Source: an uncultured Saprospiraceae bacterium (GTDB lineage: Bacteria > Bacteroidota > Bacteroidia > Chitinophagales > Saprospiraceae). Taken from it: 64,000 bases of DNA. This document shows, piece after piece, positions 43,411 to 52,617 of this stretch; positions within the stretch are counted from its first letter, which is position 1, and every line of letters begins with the position of its first letter. The notes beneath the pieces were generated by a model. The model saw only the letters and a list, made by a program, of their open reading frames with translations, was not told the DNA's origin and searched no databases. The translations under genes and the position numbers were made by a program. The stretch lies in the NCBI GenBank assembly GCA_938015415.1, contig CALLPK010000005.1:1-64000 (forward strand), read 5' to 3'.

Positions 43411-46400
43411 TATCGAATTAAGGTAACATCTCCTTTGAAAGATAGCGTGATACATTCGTCTACGGACAATTCAACGTTGTATAGATAAACATCGGAAGTA
43501 GATAGATTTCCTTTAAATCGGCCATCCCATCCCGTAGCAGGTGTATCATTGTTGTAAACCAAATTTCCAAAACGATCAAAAATCTGGAATAAATTTACGT
43601 TTACTACACTTGTTTCATTATCAATTACAAAATTGAAATTATCATTCAGGTCATCATTATCAGGGCTGAATGCGTTTGGCATTTCAATGGTATTATTAGC
43701 GGGCACATTGTATGTAAAAGTAGCAGATACATCATCGCATGTTCCATTCATATCGCTGATGACCACTTGATAAGTGGCAGAACCGTCTATTGTTACTATT
43801 GGATTAGAACAATCGGTACAACTAAGTCCATCAGTATTTCCATCTTCTGCGGTCCATCGGTACACGTAAAATGGATTATCAGGTAAGTTAATCATAAACA
43901 CATCTCCTTCACAGACGCCTCTATTCTCATCGTTGACCGGAGGAATTGCGGGGACGATATTTACAGTAGCTGTAGCAGATCCTTCACAATTATTGATATC
44001 CGTTTCAAGGACCGTAAATTCGGTGGTCTCATTTAAATTGACAGTCACTGAAGGCTCCCCGTCATTATCTACTAAATTGACAGGGTCCCAGTTATAAATG
44101 CTACCAGCAGTTGGATTATTTACCGCTAAAGTGATATCCGTATCTTCACAACCACCTACGTCCGCAACCACTGGAACAGGTACTGGAAAAATTTCAATTT
44201 CCTGGATGATAGTATCGGCACATCCGATTCCGGTACTAACAATTAGCTGTACCGTTTGTACGCCCACATTGGCAAATGTATAAGTTGGATTTTCTTGATT
44301 ACTAGCGCCTCCGTCGCCAAAATCGTAGTTAAAATTTTCGATGGGTCCAACTGAATTACTAACGATATCCACAGGTCCCTCGCAGGCATCAATAACAGTA
44401 AAGGCCGCCTCTACCTGCTGGATGGTAATGGGTTCCTGAATCGTTGTTTCACAAATACCGCTTACTCCAGTTAAGATTAATTCTGCCACAAAAGTTCCGG
44501 CAGTTTGATATTCGTGGCTAACATTTGGTTGGTTACTAATAACGTCACCATCACCAAATTCCCACCGGTAACTTTGAATATCTACGGTATCTATTAAATT
44601 AAAATTGACAAATTCACCGAGACAGAGCAGGTTTTGATCAATGGCAAAATCCCCTTCGGGTCCGACAAGCGTAAAATTTCTCATCGTGGTATCCCGACAA
44701 CCGAAGCTGGTCGAAGCAATATATTCTACGGTAAAAGTTCCTTTACCAAAAGTGATACTTGGTGCCAGATCAGTGGAACTACTTCCGTCGCCAAAATCCC
44801 AGTTGGCCGTTAGCGGACTAGTCGTCACACTATTATCCATAAAGTTTATTATACTTGGAAAACAGATGGGATCCTGCCCATCTACGTTGGTGGTAAAATC
44901 AGCAATTGGAAAATCTTGTACCCGTACTGTGTCCGTGATGGGTCTCATACTTTGGCATCCCGTAGCAGTCTCGGTCAGTGTCAGATTAACTACAAATGTT
45001 CCGGAATTATTATAACGTGCCGTATCCGTTTGCATCATACTAGTCATCCCGTTTCCAAAATCCCAGTCGTATTCAACCGGAGATGAATTTCCACCTAAGA
45101 TAAAATCAGAAGCCGTAAACTCGACAATAGAACCCGCACAGATATTAGCGGGACTTGGATCAGTAGTAATATTAGCAGAGGGTTCGTAAACGGTAATTGC
45201 TTTGGTGACTGAACCAGGGCAACCAACAATATCTTCAACTGTTAGTGTAACATTAAATGTTGTCAGCAACGGTCCTGTCAGTGGACCTTCCGGAAAAGGG
45301 GACATAGTATATGTGTGAGTTGTAACGGTATCCATGCCCATTCCCATATCACCAAAGTCCCATTCCCAGGAAACAAGCGTCGTGTCTGCTGTACTCATGT
45401 CCATAAATGTAATGGCCTCTGATGGGATACAGATGGTATCCTGAGAAAAAGAAAAGTCAGGTTGTGCGCTAAATACCCAGACATCCTGAGAAGCCGTATC
45501 ACGACAGCCATTGATATCCGTAGTGACTAATTCTACCGTATGATCTCCAGGAGTACTGAATATTTTGTTAGTCATTACATCCATGGTGGTGATTGGTCGG
45601 TCCCAGCTAAAATGCCAGTCGTAACCTTTCCAACAACGGTTGTCTACATCCTGGGCCATACTTCCATCAAGTGGCACATCTGTCCCAATACAAATAAAAG
45701 AATCTATTACGAATGCAGCTTGAATATCTTTTACATAAACGATGGCAGAGTCAACCGAAGCAGGACATCCGCTCAAATCATTTTCGGCGGTAAGAAATAC
45801 AGTATAATTTCCAGTGCTGTCATATAAGTGAGTGAGATCAGACACCATACTCGTTGTACTATCTCCAAAATCCCAAGTGATACTAGTAGCGTCCAGGGAA
45901 GAATCCCGAAAAACAACATTTAATAAGGTATCTGCACAATCTACTAAATAATCAAGACGAGCAATAGGTCCATTTACCGTAATAAAATCCTCCTTGGTCA
46001 CTTCAGAAAAACAACCATTGTATTCTACCTGCAGGGTAATATCCTGCGGACCGTTACTATTATCAAAATTATAGAAAAGTTCATTTTCCTGATAGCAATG
46101 AGAAGCACGTCCTTCTTCGGCGCTAAAGTGCCAGGCATCGATATTAGAATTATTGGTTAGATCCGTAAATTGAACGGTATCTCCAGGGCAGACCGTCGTT
46201 TCCGTTACCGTAAAATCAGGCGTAATCGGCGCACCGACTTCGATACGAACTGCGTAAGAAGTATCGCGACATCCCTGATCATTTTCAATAATTAAAATAA
46301 CATCATATTCTCCCGGATCGGTAAATGTATGACTGTGGTCATTATCGTTATCAAAAGTCTGCTGCGAGCCATCGTCATAAATATACGTATAACTAACGAT

Positions 46401-47825
46401 TGGATCTACCGAAGTGCTAGAGTCAGAAAAAACCACTTCTACAGGTGCACAACCATCCACAACATCAGGCATAAAAAGCGCGTTGGGTTCGTAAAGGGTA
46501 TCCAGTAAAACACCGGATATGGTACAACCCTGTGGGCTGGTAACTTCGTATTCAATTCTTAAAATTATATCTCCTTTTTTAGAATAAATCGTGGTATCTG
46601 GATTAATATATTCGAAAGTAGGAGACATTTCATCCGAAGTTAAAATATTATCCGTAGGCATGTTTATCCGGTTAACGGTCCATTCGTAAACGGCGTTAGG
46701 ATCCATGTATTCCGGTGTCAGGGTAAACTGAAAAGGATCATCACAGATCGGATTAGCTGTAAAGGTAAAATCAGGAGAAATTTCCTGTACAAAAACAGTA
46801 AGAGTAGTATCTCCTGTACATCCACCTGCCGCGGTAACATTTAGCGAAATCGTTTTATTTCCGGGGGAGCTGTAAGTAACTGAAGGATTTACCTGGTTGG
46901 AAGTTGGAGGATTGGCATCAGCTCCAAAATTCCAGCTATAAGCACCGATGGTTGAATTATTAACAATTGAGATGGCTTCATCAAGACAGAGGGTATCCGG
47001 GATACTAAAACTAGCCAGCGGATTACCAATGTTTACATTCCGGGTAACAACTCTGGAACAACCAGCACTATTGGTGGCAGTCAAGGTAACATCAAAGCTA
47101 CCTACTTCGGTGTAAGTAACATTGGCTGGATTGACAGCCGTAGAGGTCTGTCCGTTGCCAAAATCCCATTCGTAAGTAAGACCGGGACTGGTAGAAGTAT
47201 TATTAAAACTCACCTCCAAGGGAGCCGTACAACTGACCGCGGGATTGGGGGAGAGTGTAAAGTTTGCGTTGGGCTGTTCCGTTGCGGTAATAACTTCCGG
47301 GAATAATTCTGTCACGTCACATCCCGTTAGATTGGTAGTAACCTGTAATCCTATATCAAATGTTCCTCCATCGTTGTAAGTATGATTGGTAGTCGCACCA
47401 CTGCCAGAACTACCATCTCCAAAAGACCACTGATAGCCGGTACCCATGATAGCGCTATTGCCTTCGAGGTTGCTGGTAAAAGCGGTATTGAGTGGAGCAC
47501 ACCCTCCCGTAGGATCTGCAGCAATAGTCACTACCGGCTTTTCGTATACATTGATGGTAATCGTTCCGATGATTGTTCCGCCCTGGACCTCCCGTAACTC
47601 TACGTTGTAGCTGCCAGCCGCACCAAAGGTGTTCGTTGGGTTTTGGGTCGCGGCGATCGCCCCATCCATAAAATCCCAGAAATAGGATGGCTGTCCAGCT
47701 GGTCCCGAAAAGGAAACTTCCAGTGGGAGGCAACCTTCGCTCACATTAGAGGTTTGTGCGTTGATGTCCGTAATAAAAAAAGAAAGAACAAAGGCAAAAA
47801 AGAAGAGTATAAAACGTATTTTCAT
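43410..47825 (-). CDS. Giant multi-PKD surface protein with T9SS type B tail
   Basis: A 1471-residue secreted protein. The signal peptide MKIRFILFFFAFVLSFFITDINAQ begins at 47825. The frame is open to 48197, but that stretch crosses the divergent promoter and gene and has no signal. More than ten PKD-like beta-sandwich domains fill most of the chain, each with a W(D/E)FGDG or YxWDFGNG type core and conserved Cys in many. Near the end SCTDCSN and a further Ig-like part lead to a type B (CHU_C, gliding-motility-associated) sorting domain: PNAFSPDNDDLNDNF..., FDRFGNLVYNN, WDGRFKG. It is probably a cell-surface adhesin or polymer-binding filament. No enzyme domain was seen. Its stop touches the moaD start. 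Confidence 0.85.
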   Translation of the reverse strand: MKIRFILFFFAFVLSFFITDINAQTSNVSEGCLPLEVSFSGPAGQPSYFWDFMDGAIAATQNPTNTFGAAGSYNVELREVQGGTIIGTITINVYEKPVVTIAADPTGGCAPLNTAFTSNLEGNSAIMGTGYQWSFGDGSSGSGATTNHTYNDGGTFDIGLQVTTNLTGCDVTELFPEVITATEQPNANFTLSPNPAVSCTAPLEVSFNNTSTSPGLTYEWDFGNGQTSTAVNPANVTYTEVGSFDVTLTATNSAGCSRVVTRNVNIGNPLASFSIPDTLCLDEAISIVNNSTIGAYSWNFGADANPPTSNQVNPSVTYSSPGNKTISLNVTAAGGCTGDTTLTVFVQEISPDFTFTANPICDDPFQFTLTPEYMDPNAVYEWTVNRINMPTDNILTSDEMSPTFEYINPDTTIYSKKGDIILRIEYEVTSPQGCTISGVLLDTLYEPNALFMPDVVDGCAPVEVVFSDSSTSVDPIVSYTYIYDDGSQQTFDNDNDHSHTFTDPGEYDVILIIENDQGCRDTSYAVRIEVGAPITPDFTVTETTVCPGDTVQFTDLTNNSNIDAWHFSAEEGRASHCYQENELFYNFDNSNGPQDITLQVEYNGCFSEVTKEDFITVNGPIARLDYLVDCADTLLNVVFRDSSLDATSITWDFGDSTTSMVSDLTHLYDSTGNYTVFLTAENDLSGCPASVDSAIVYVKDIQAAFVIDSFICIGTDVPLDGSMAQDVDNRCWKGYDWHFSWDRPITTMDVMTNKIFSTPGDHTVELVTTDINGCRDTASQDVWVFSAQPDFSFSQDTICIPSEAITFMDMSTADTTLVSWEWDFGDMGMGMDTVTTHTYTMSPFPEGPLTGPLLTTFNVTLTVEDIVGCPGSVTKAITVYEPSANITTDPSPANICAGSIVEFTASDFILGGNSSPVEYDWDFGNGMTSMMQTDTARYNNSGTFVVNLTLTETATGCQSMRPITDTVRVQDFPIADFTTNVDGQDPICFPSIINFMDNSVTTSPLTANWDFGDGSSSTDLAPSITFGKGTFTVEYIASTSFGCRDTTMRNFTLVGPEGDFAIDQNLLCLGEFVNFNLIDTVDIQSYRWEFGDGDVISNQPNVSHEYQTAGTFVAELILTGVSGICETTIQEPITIQQVEAAFTVIDACEGPVDIVSNSVGPIENFNYDFGDGGASNQENPTYTFANVGVQTVQLIVSTGIGCADTIIQEIEIFPVPVPVVADVGGCEDTDITLAVNNPTAGSIYNWDPVNLVDNDGEPSVTVNLNETTEFTVLETDINNCEGSATATVNIVPAIPPVNDENRGVCEGDVFMINLPDNPFYVYRWTAEDGNTDGLSCTDCSNPIVTIDGSATYQVVISDMNGTCDDVSATFTYNVPANNTIEMPNAFSPDNDDLNDNFNFVIDNETSVVNVNLFQIFDRFGNLVYNNDTPATGWDGRFKGNLSTSDVYLYNVELSVDECITLSFKGDVTLIR

Positions 47826-47888
47826 AACTAAATATGTTTTTTTGGCAGTAATTATACCGTTTTTGTAAGACTTTACATTATATATATC

Positions 47889-47922
47889 TTGCAAACATAA
47901 CTCAAAACAGCTAAGTTTGCAA
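47889..47922. promoter_or_regulatory. Overlapping divergent promoters in one dyad
   Basis: Plus strand: TTGC (47889-47892) and TAAGTTTG (47912-47919), spacer 19, for the metalloprotease. Minus strand: TTGC (complement of 47919-47922) and TATGTTTG (complement of 47892-47899), spacer 19, for the giant PKD gene. The -7 of each overlaps or touches the -33 of the other, because the segment is an inverted repeat TTGCAAACATA...TAAGTTTGCAA. Confidence 0.65.
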
Positions 47923-47940
47923 TCAAGAAATAATATAAGA

Positions 47941-48759
47941 ATGAATACTATAATACGTTTTTCCGTTTTCTTTGTGCTGTTTTTAAGCGCTTTTTTTGTT
48001 AACAGCCAAGAATTAGACACGAGACAAGCGCCCCTACCCTGTGTAGATAAAACCTTTTCCATCGTTGCCCATATTGTTTTGGATAGTTTGGGGGAACCGA
48101 ACATCACCGAAGATGAGATCACGGCTGCGGTTGCATCTGCTAATCTAGCCTTTGCTCCAATCTGTATAGGTTTTGAGATTTGTGAGTTCAGGATCATTCC
48201 TAATTTCCAGTACGACGATCTGGACCGTCAGACGACAGAGTGGGAAGAATTACAGGTAAAATACCATGTAGCCCGTCGAATTAATATGTTTTTCGTTAAT
48301 GATTTTGGTGCTACGGAGCCCTATGTATGCGGATTTGCAGGGTTAGGAGATATTACTGAGTTAGAACGTAGTGGGATTGTGATCCGTAAAGGGGATTGTA
48401 TCGCACCGGGAACTAGTACTATTACGCATGAGCTTGGCCATTATTTTGATTTACTACATACCTTTGAAGGAGATCGGGAAGAATTAGTAAATGGTAGCAA
48501 TTGCGCTACGACGGGTGATTTAATTTGTGATACTCCGGCTGATCCTTTCAGGGTCGGCGACATGGTAGCTACCTATGTAGATGAGGCACAAGGATGTCGT
48601 TTTATTTTAGCAGAACAAGATCCAAATGGAGAATGGTATGCGCCTCACGTTGGGAATTATATGAGTTATTACCCCTCTTCTTGTGCTTGCGGGTTTACCT
48701 ACGAGCAATATTTAAAAATGGCTAATACTTATCTGAACGCTCCCGAAAAGATGTGGTAA
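47941..48759 (+). CDS. Secreted M43-like zinc metalloprotease
   Basis: A 272-residue protein with signal peptide MNTIIRFSVFFVLFLSAFFVNSQ. The zinc motif HELGHYFDLLHTF starts at His163 (His163, Glu164, His167, His173). The Met-turn is in GNYMSYYPSSC (Met241). This fits the pappalysin/cytophagalysin (M43) group of metzincins, but the Gly usually found at position 8 of the motif is Asp170. About eight Cys residues suggest disulphides in the secreted form. There is no T9SS tail, so it may use another route or stay periplasmic. The ATG at 47941 follows the promoter by about 15 bases; the frame upstream to 47917 runs through the -7 box. Confidence 0.85.
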   Translation: MNTIIRFSVFFVLFLSAFFVNSQELDTRQAPLPCVDKTFSIVAHIVLDSLGEPNITEDEITAAVASANLAFAPICIGFEICEFRIIPNFQYDDLDRQTTEWEELQVKYHVARRINMFFVNDFGATEPYVCGFAGLGDITELERSGIVIRKGDCIAPGTSTITHELGHYFDLLHTFEGDREELVNGSNCATTGDLICDTPADPFRVGDMVATYVDEAQGCRFILAEQDPNGEWYAPHVGNYMSYYPSSCACGFTYEQYLKMANTYLNAPEKMW

Positions 48760-49128
48760 GGGACATGGAATAAAAAACTATCGCTTCATTTTTTTATTCA
48801 ATTTAATACAAGTCCAAAAAAAAATCATGCTTGGGATCGAAAGGTCCAAACACGATCTTTTTATAAGAGAGATTTCCTTTTGATTTTCCAACTAAAAAAT
48901 CATGCTTGAAACAGATGAACCAAACACGATTTTCAAAGAGAGAAGGAATTCGTGATATCTTAAGCGTTTTTACTGACAGAATAAGTAAGGGATTAAATTT
49001 TTGATTATTATAGTAGCGTATAGAATTGAAACTATCCTTCATTTGAATTTTCACCTACTCTGTTAGACAAAGGTCGGAAGTAACCTTCAAACAACCAATA
49101 GCGATAATGGGGGATATTCGACTAAACC
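48760..49128. other. Gene-free region between the metalloprotease and the kinase
   Basis: It contains two imperfect direct repeats (see entry at 48819). An 83-codon minus frame (48803-49054) runs through them, but has low-complexity composition and no promoter, so it is not called. Confidence 0.5.
48819..48942. repeat. Pair of imperfect direct repeats, period about 75
   Basis: AAAAAATCATGCTTG occurs at 48819-48833 and 48894-48908. It is followed after 12 and 11 bases by CCAAACACGAT (48846-48856 and 48920-48930) and then GAGAG-type sequence. The two units (48819-48871 and 48894-48942) share the order of blocks with diverged spacers. Confidence 0.6.
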
Positions 49129-52100
49129 TTAGTCCAAAAAGTTAAAATTCAGCTCAATAGATGTTCCTGTGGATACCTTTAAAAACCGGCAGGTACCGCC
49201 AATTTTTTCCATTCGATACCGCATATTATCCAGCCCGTTACCTCTACCCTTTTCTTTTTCGGCAAGATCAAATCCAACGCCATTATCCGTGATCGTCAAA
49301 ATAAAATGATCCTTTTCCATTTTCATTTCAATCAGTACCTTGTTAGCCTGAGCGTGTTTGACAATATTATTTAAAATCTCCTTATAAGAAAGAAAAACCA
49401 TCCGGCGTATTTTTCCAGAGACCATTTGCTCTTCGGGCAGGTCATCGGCTATGTCGAATGGGTGATCAATGCCGAGGCTATCAAAAAGCTGTTCGGTGTA
49501 ACTGATCAAGTAATGAATTAGCTTACCTAAAGAATCATTACGGGCATCTACTGCCCAAATGGTTTCGCGAATAGTAATGGATATCTCCTGTGCATCAGTC
49601 GTTAGTTTTTCCATTTCTCGTTTCCATTTAGGATTCTCAAATTTAGTTTCTAGCATGGCCGTTTTTAAGCTAATGGCAGAAAGTCGCGATCCCAGATCAT
49701 CGTGCATATCTCTGGCGATTCGGAGTCTTTGTTTTTCCAACGCCATATTTTTTTCAAACTTTGCCTGCTCTCTTTTTCTTTTTTGAGTTTGAAAAAAAGT
49801 GGCTATACCGTAAACGATTAGACTTACTAATCCGAGAACTAAACACCTAAATGTCCAGGTTTTTTTAAAAGGAGGAAGCATCTTAATTACAAGATTATCC
49901 GTCATATCTGTATTCCAAATACCATCCGAGTTGGCTGCCTGCACTTCAAAGACATAATCGCCAGGTTCTACGTTGGTGTACTGACATTTTCCACCACTTT
50001 CAGCTATTTGCCATTCCGTTTCCTCCGGAGAAAGTCGATAACGAATCTGATTGTCATCAGTATTACTATATTCTTTGGAGACAAAATGAAATTCGAGTTT
50101 GTTATCATTTGGTTCGAGGCGTAATTGTTTTATTTCTTCGACATTAGTGGCCCCCGTTTTCTGACATTTCAAGTCGGGTCGTCTTTTGCCATCAATAAGT
50201 ATCTCTGTAATTTGGGGTATTGCCAAAGGCACCTGTGACTCAATTTCTTTAGGATCAAAAATAATTAGCCCTGATTCTCCACCAAAAGCTAATCTATCAT
50301 CTCTTAATTTTATGTGTGCAGTTCTTGAAAACCTTTTACTTCCCGTACCATCGGCCTGACTATAAGCGACGACTTCTTCACTACCTGGATTAAATCGATA
50401 GATGCCACTATTGGAAGATAACCAAAGATTTCCCATATCGTCCGGCAACACTCCGAATACTTCATTTGGAAGATTACTTTTTTCACTATGATAAGTAAAT
50501 AGTTGGGTATGATAATTAAAAGATACCAATCCGTCTGCGCCACCAATCCATAAAATAGAATCACCAGGATGTTCGAACATATCATAAATAGCTCCGCTAT
50601 AGGCAATACTATTTTTTATCGAAAAGTCGAAGGGATCATAAAATGTTAACTTGGTATTGCCTTCTAAAATAATTATCTCAGCTTTCGGATTTTGATATAA
50701 AAATAGTACATCAATAATTTCTTCACTACCGGGAATCTGAATTAAACTTACCGAATCACTACTTTCTTCATTGATAGCGAAAATTCCTTTTTTAACAATA
50801 GAAGAAAAAATCGTGCGACCGTCTTTAAGTAATAGCGCTTTATAAGTACCTTCCGATATACTTGTTTTAACAAACAGATCAGAACCCTGTTTAACAAAAT
50901 CTGGTCCCGAAAAATAATAATTAGTCCAGAGTCTGTTTTCCCGATCATTAACCACATAGTAATCCATCATGTTGTCACAATTCTTTCGCTTAGATTTTAA
51001 TACTCGAATCGTTTCTCCTTTTTCATTTAGGATAAGAATTTTTTTATTTGTAAAAGCCCATATTTCACCATTTTTTCGTTGAATTAAATTTGTTACTACG
51101 CTGCCATCAAGCAGGTTTATGAATTTAATTTTATCAAGCTGGCTATAATAGATACCATCACTTCTACTGGATACCCAGATATTATGGGAACTATCTACCA
51201 ATGCAGTAATGATTTTGTTATCAGGATTTGATGCTTTGAAGGTGCTGAAATTTAGCTGTTCAGTGACTTGCTTCTGGTGGATATTATATAGAAAAAGATC
51301 TCCAGTCAGCGTAGCTAATAGCAATATATTTTTTTCAAAAAGAGAAAACCCTGTAATTGTTTGTAATGATTCGCCCTCCCATAAAATAGATTGACCTGAT
51401 GAAGATGATCCAATAGTGATTTCTATTAAATTATTCTGCGTTCCGAGCAATAAGGTATTTTCACTGATGGGATAAATCGAAAAAACACCTGATTCATCAG
51501 AGGATATTTCTTGAATGGTCTTTATTTTATAATCTAAAAATTCGAAAATCTTTACCTTTTTACGACCTAAATTATAAGCATAAACCATTATTGTATTCCC
51601 AAATTTCCTAACGACACCTCGATTAAACCCGTTAGGTGCAGTTGATATCGAACTAATAAATCTCTTGGTAGTAATATCAAATTGGCGCAGGCTGTCCTGA
51701 TGTAGCAACCAGATAATATTATCTGTTTTACCACAACTATGAAAACCCGAAATTAAACTACCTTGCTCGTCCTTGCGGGGATACGATTTAAAAATCTCTG
51801 TTTCAACATCGTAATGATTTAAAGACTGATAGGTCGTAACCCATAAATCGTAATTTTCGTCTTCGACCATTTGGCCTTGTATATTATTACCTAACATTCC
51901 AGAAGAATCGACAGGATAAGTTCCATAATCTCTTATTGTAAATCCATCGTATCGTTGTAGGCCAGACATAGATCCAATCCACAAAAAATTTCTTGAGTCT
52001 TTAAAAAGGAAACTGTTAGAAGGATTACGTAATTGATCAGAAGTGGTTAATTGTTGCCAGTGTAAGTACCTTGAAGACTGTGCGGCGAGCGTACAGGTTG

Positions 52101-52137
52101 AGAGGACAAAGAAGATATGGAGGAGAACTTTTCGCAT
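49129..52137 (-). CDS. Membrane sensor histidine kinase with two-component propeller domain
   Basis: A 1002-residue sensor. A signal sequence (MRKVLLHIFFVLSTCTLAAQ) is followed by a two-component regulator beta-propeller (about residues 25-650, blades like NFLWIGSMSGLQRYDG, NIWVSSRSDGIYYS, NLWLSSNSGIYRF). A Y_Y_Y domain follows (about 680-760, EFHFVSKEYSNTDDNQIRYR). One membrane helix comes next (about 765-785), then a HisKA_3 dimerisation domain with the phospho-His at about 812 (RIARDMHDDLGSR), and an HATPase domain (ITDNGVGFD, GRGNGLDNMRYR). There is no fused receiver. HisKA_3 kinases pair with NarL/LuxR regulators, and one (52732) lies divergently nearby. The ligand is unknown; in related Bacteroidota proteins the propeller often senses glycans or surface signals. 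Confidence 0.92.
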   Translation of the reverse strand: MRKVLLHIFFVLSTCTLAAQSSRYLHWQQLTTSDQLRNPSNSFLFKDSRNFLWIGSMSGLQRYDGFTIRDYGTYPVDSSGMLGNNIQGQMVEDENYDLWVTTYQSLNHYDVETEIFKSYPRKDEQGSLISGFHSCGKTDNIIWLLHQDSLRQFDITTKRFISSISTAPNGFNRGVVRKFGNTIMVYAYNLGRKKVKIFEFLDYKIKTIQEISSDESGVFSIYPISENTLLLGTQNNLIEITIGSSSSGQSILWEGESLQTITGFSLFEKNILLLATLTGDLFLYNIHQKQVTEQLNFSTFKASNPDNKIITALVDSSHNIWVSSRSDGIYYSQLDKIKFINLLDGSVVTNLIQRKNGEIWAFTNKKILILNEKGETIRVLKSKRKNCDNMMDYYVVNDRENRLWTNYYFSGPDFVKQGSDLFVKTSISEGTYKALLLKDGRTIFSSIVKKGIFAINEESSDSVSLIQIPGSEEIIDVLFLYQNPKAEIIILEGNTKLTFYDPFDFSIKNSIAYSGAIYDMFEHPGDSILWIGGADGLVSFNYHTQLFTYHSEKSNLPNEVFGVLPDDMGNLWLSSNSGIYRFNPGSEEVVAYSQADGTGSKRFSRTAHIKLRDDRLAFGGESGLIIFDPKEIESQVPLAIPQITEILIDGKRRPDLKCQKTGATNVEEIKQLRLEPNDNKLEFHFVSKEYSNTDDNQIRYRLSPEETEWQIAESGGKCQYTNVEPGDYVFEVQAANSDGIWNTDMTDNLVIKMLPPFKKTWTFRCLVLGLVSLIVYGIATFFQTQKRKREQAKFEKNMALEKQRLRIARDMHDDLGSRLSAISLKTAMLETKFENPKWKREMEKLTTDAQEISITIRETIWAVDARNDSLGKLIHYLISYTEQLFDSLGIDHPFDIADDLPEEQMVSGKIRRMVFLSYKEILNNIVKHAQANKVLIEMKMEKDHFILTITDNGVGFDLAEKEKGRGNGLDNMRYRMEKIGGTCRFLKVSTGTSIELNFNFLD

Positions 52138-52211
52138 CTACAACGAAGGTCTAAAAAACTTACTACAAAAGATTGTCTTTTTGTAAAAAAAACAAAGGTT
52201 CTGATGAAAAG

Positions 52212-52246
52212 GATTGAAATAAGAGGAAAAGCTCCTTATTTCAATC
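52212..52246 (-). terminator. Hairpin between the small Pro/Cys-tailed gene and the kinase
   Basis: GATTGAAATAAG (52212-52223) pairs perfectly with CTTATTTCAATC (52235-52246), with a loop of 11 bases. On the minus strand it is followed by CCTTTTC, a modest T-run. It probably separates the small gene from the kinase gene. Confidence 0.65.
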
Positions 52247-52275
52247 TTTATGCTTTCAACTTGTCTAAACTACTA

Positions 52276-52566
52276 TTATCCTAAAAAGTTAGAAAGTGTT
52301 ACTAATCCGCCTATTCCCGGAGGATAACAACCAGGAGGACAGGGGGGAATTACAATGTCATTTTCACCATTCATGATACGCCCGTTCTGATCTATTCCGA
52401 CGACCATTTTTGAAGCAGCCTTAGGATCATCTATATAAATCCCTGGAATTTGAACCATGTCCGTTGCTCCTTTTTTTTGTAGTTCTAATAAATCACCTTT
52501 GTAATACTTCGGGCCAACAATCTCCGCTTTTCCAACAAATTTTACTTTTGAAATTGGTACTATCAT
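52276..52566 (-). CDS. Small protein with Pro/Cys tail, unknown function
   Basis: A 96-residue protein from the Met at 52566 (MIVPISKVKFVGKAEIVG). The frame is open to 52620, but that start lies in the candidate -7 box. The first roughly 70 residues are mixed charged/hydrophobic (VGPKYYKGDLLELQ, DQNGRIMNGENDIV). The end is striking: IPPCPPGCYPPGIGG followed by LVTLSNFLG, with Cys at 76 and 80 and a GG at 86-87. I recognise no family. The Gly-Gly could be a cleavage site for a leader peptide or just a turn. It sits between a histidine kinase (same strand) and its likely partner regulator (divergent). A C9 tract lies in its putative promoter. It may be a secreted peptide or signalling product, but that is speculation. 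Confidence 0.5.
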   Translation of the reverse strand: MIVPISKVKFVGKAEIVGPKYYKGDLLELQKKGATDMVQIPGIYIDDPKAASKMVVGIDQNGRIMNGENDIVIPPCPPGCYPPGIGGLVTLSNFLG

Positions 52567-52617
52567 TTTAATTAATTTTAAGAGGGTTAAAAATTTCTTA
52601 AAGATAAAATCATCCTT

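Noticed and set aside
44641-45015. 124-codon plus-strand frame inside the PKD gene
   Set aside because: Antisense to PKD repeats; it reflects the codon pattern of the repeats.
47826-48197. N-terminal extension of the giant PKD gene, frame open to 48197
   Set aside because: It runs through the divergent promoter and the start of the metalloprotease gene. The clear signal peptide begins at 47825.
48803-49054. 83-codon minus-strand frame over the direct repeats
   Set aside because: The protein is mostly the repeat pair read as peptide, with no signal or domain.
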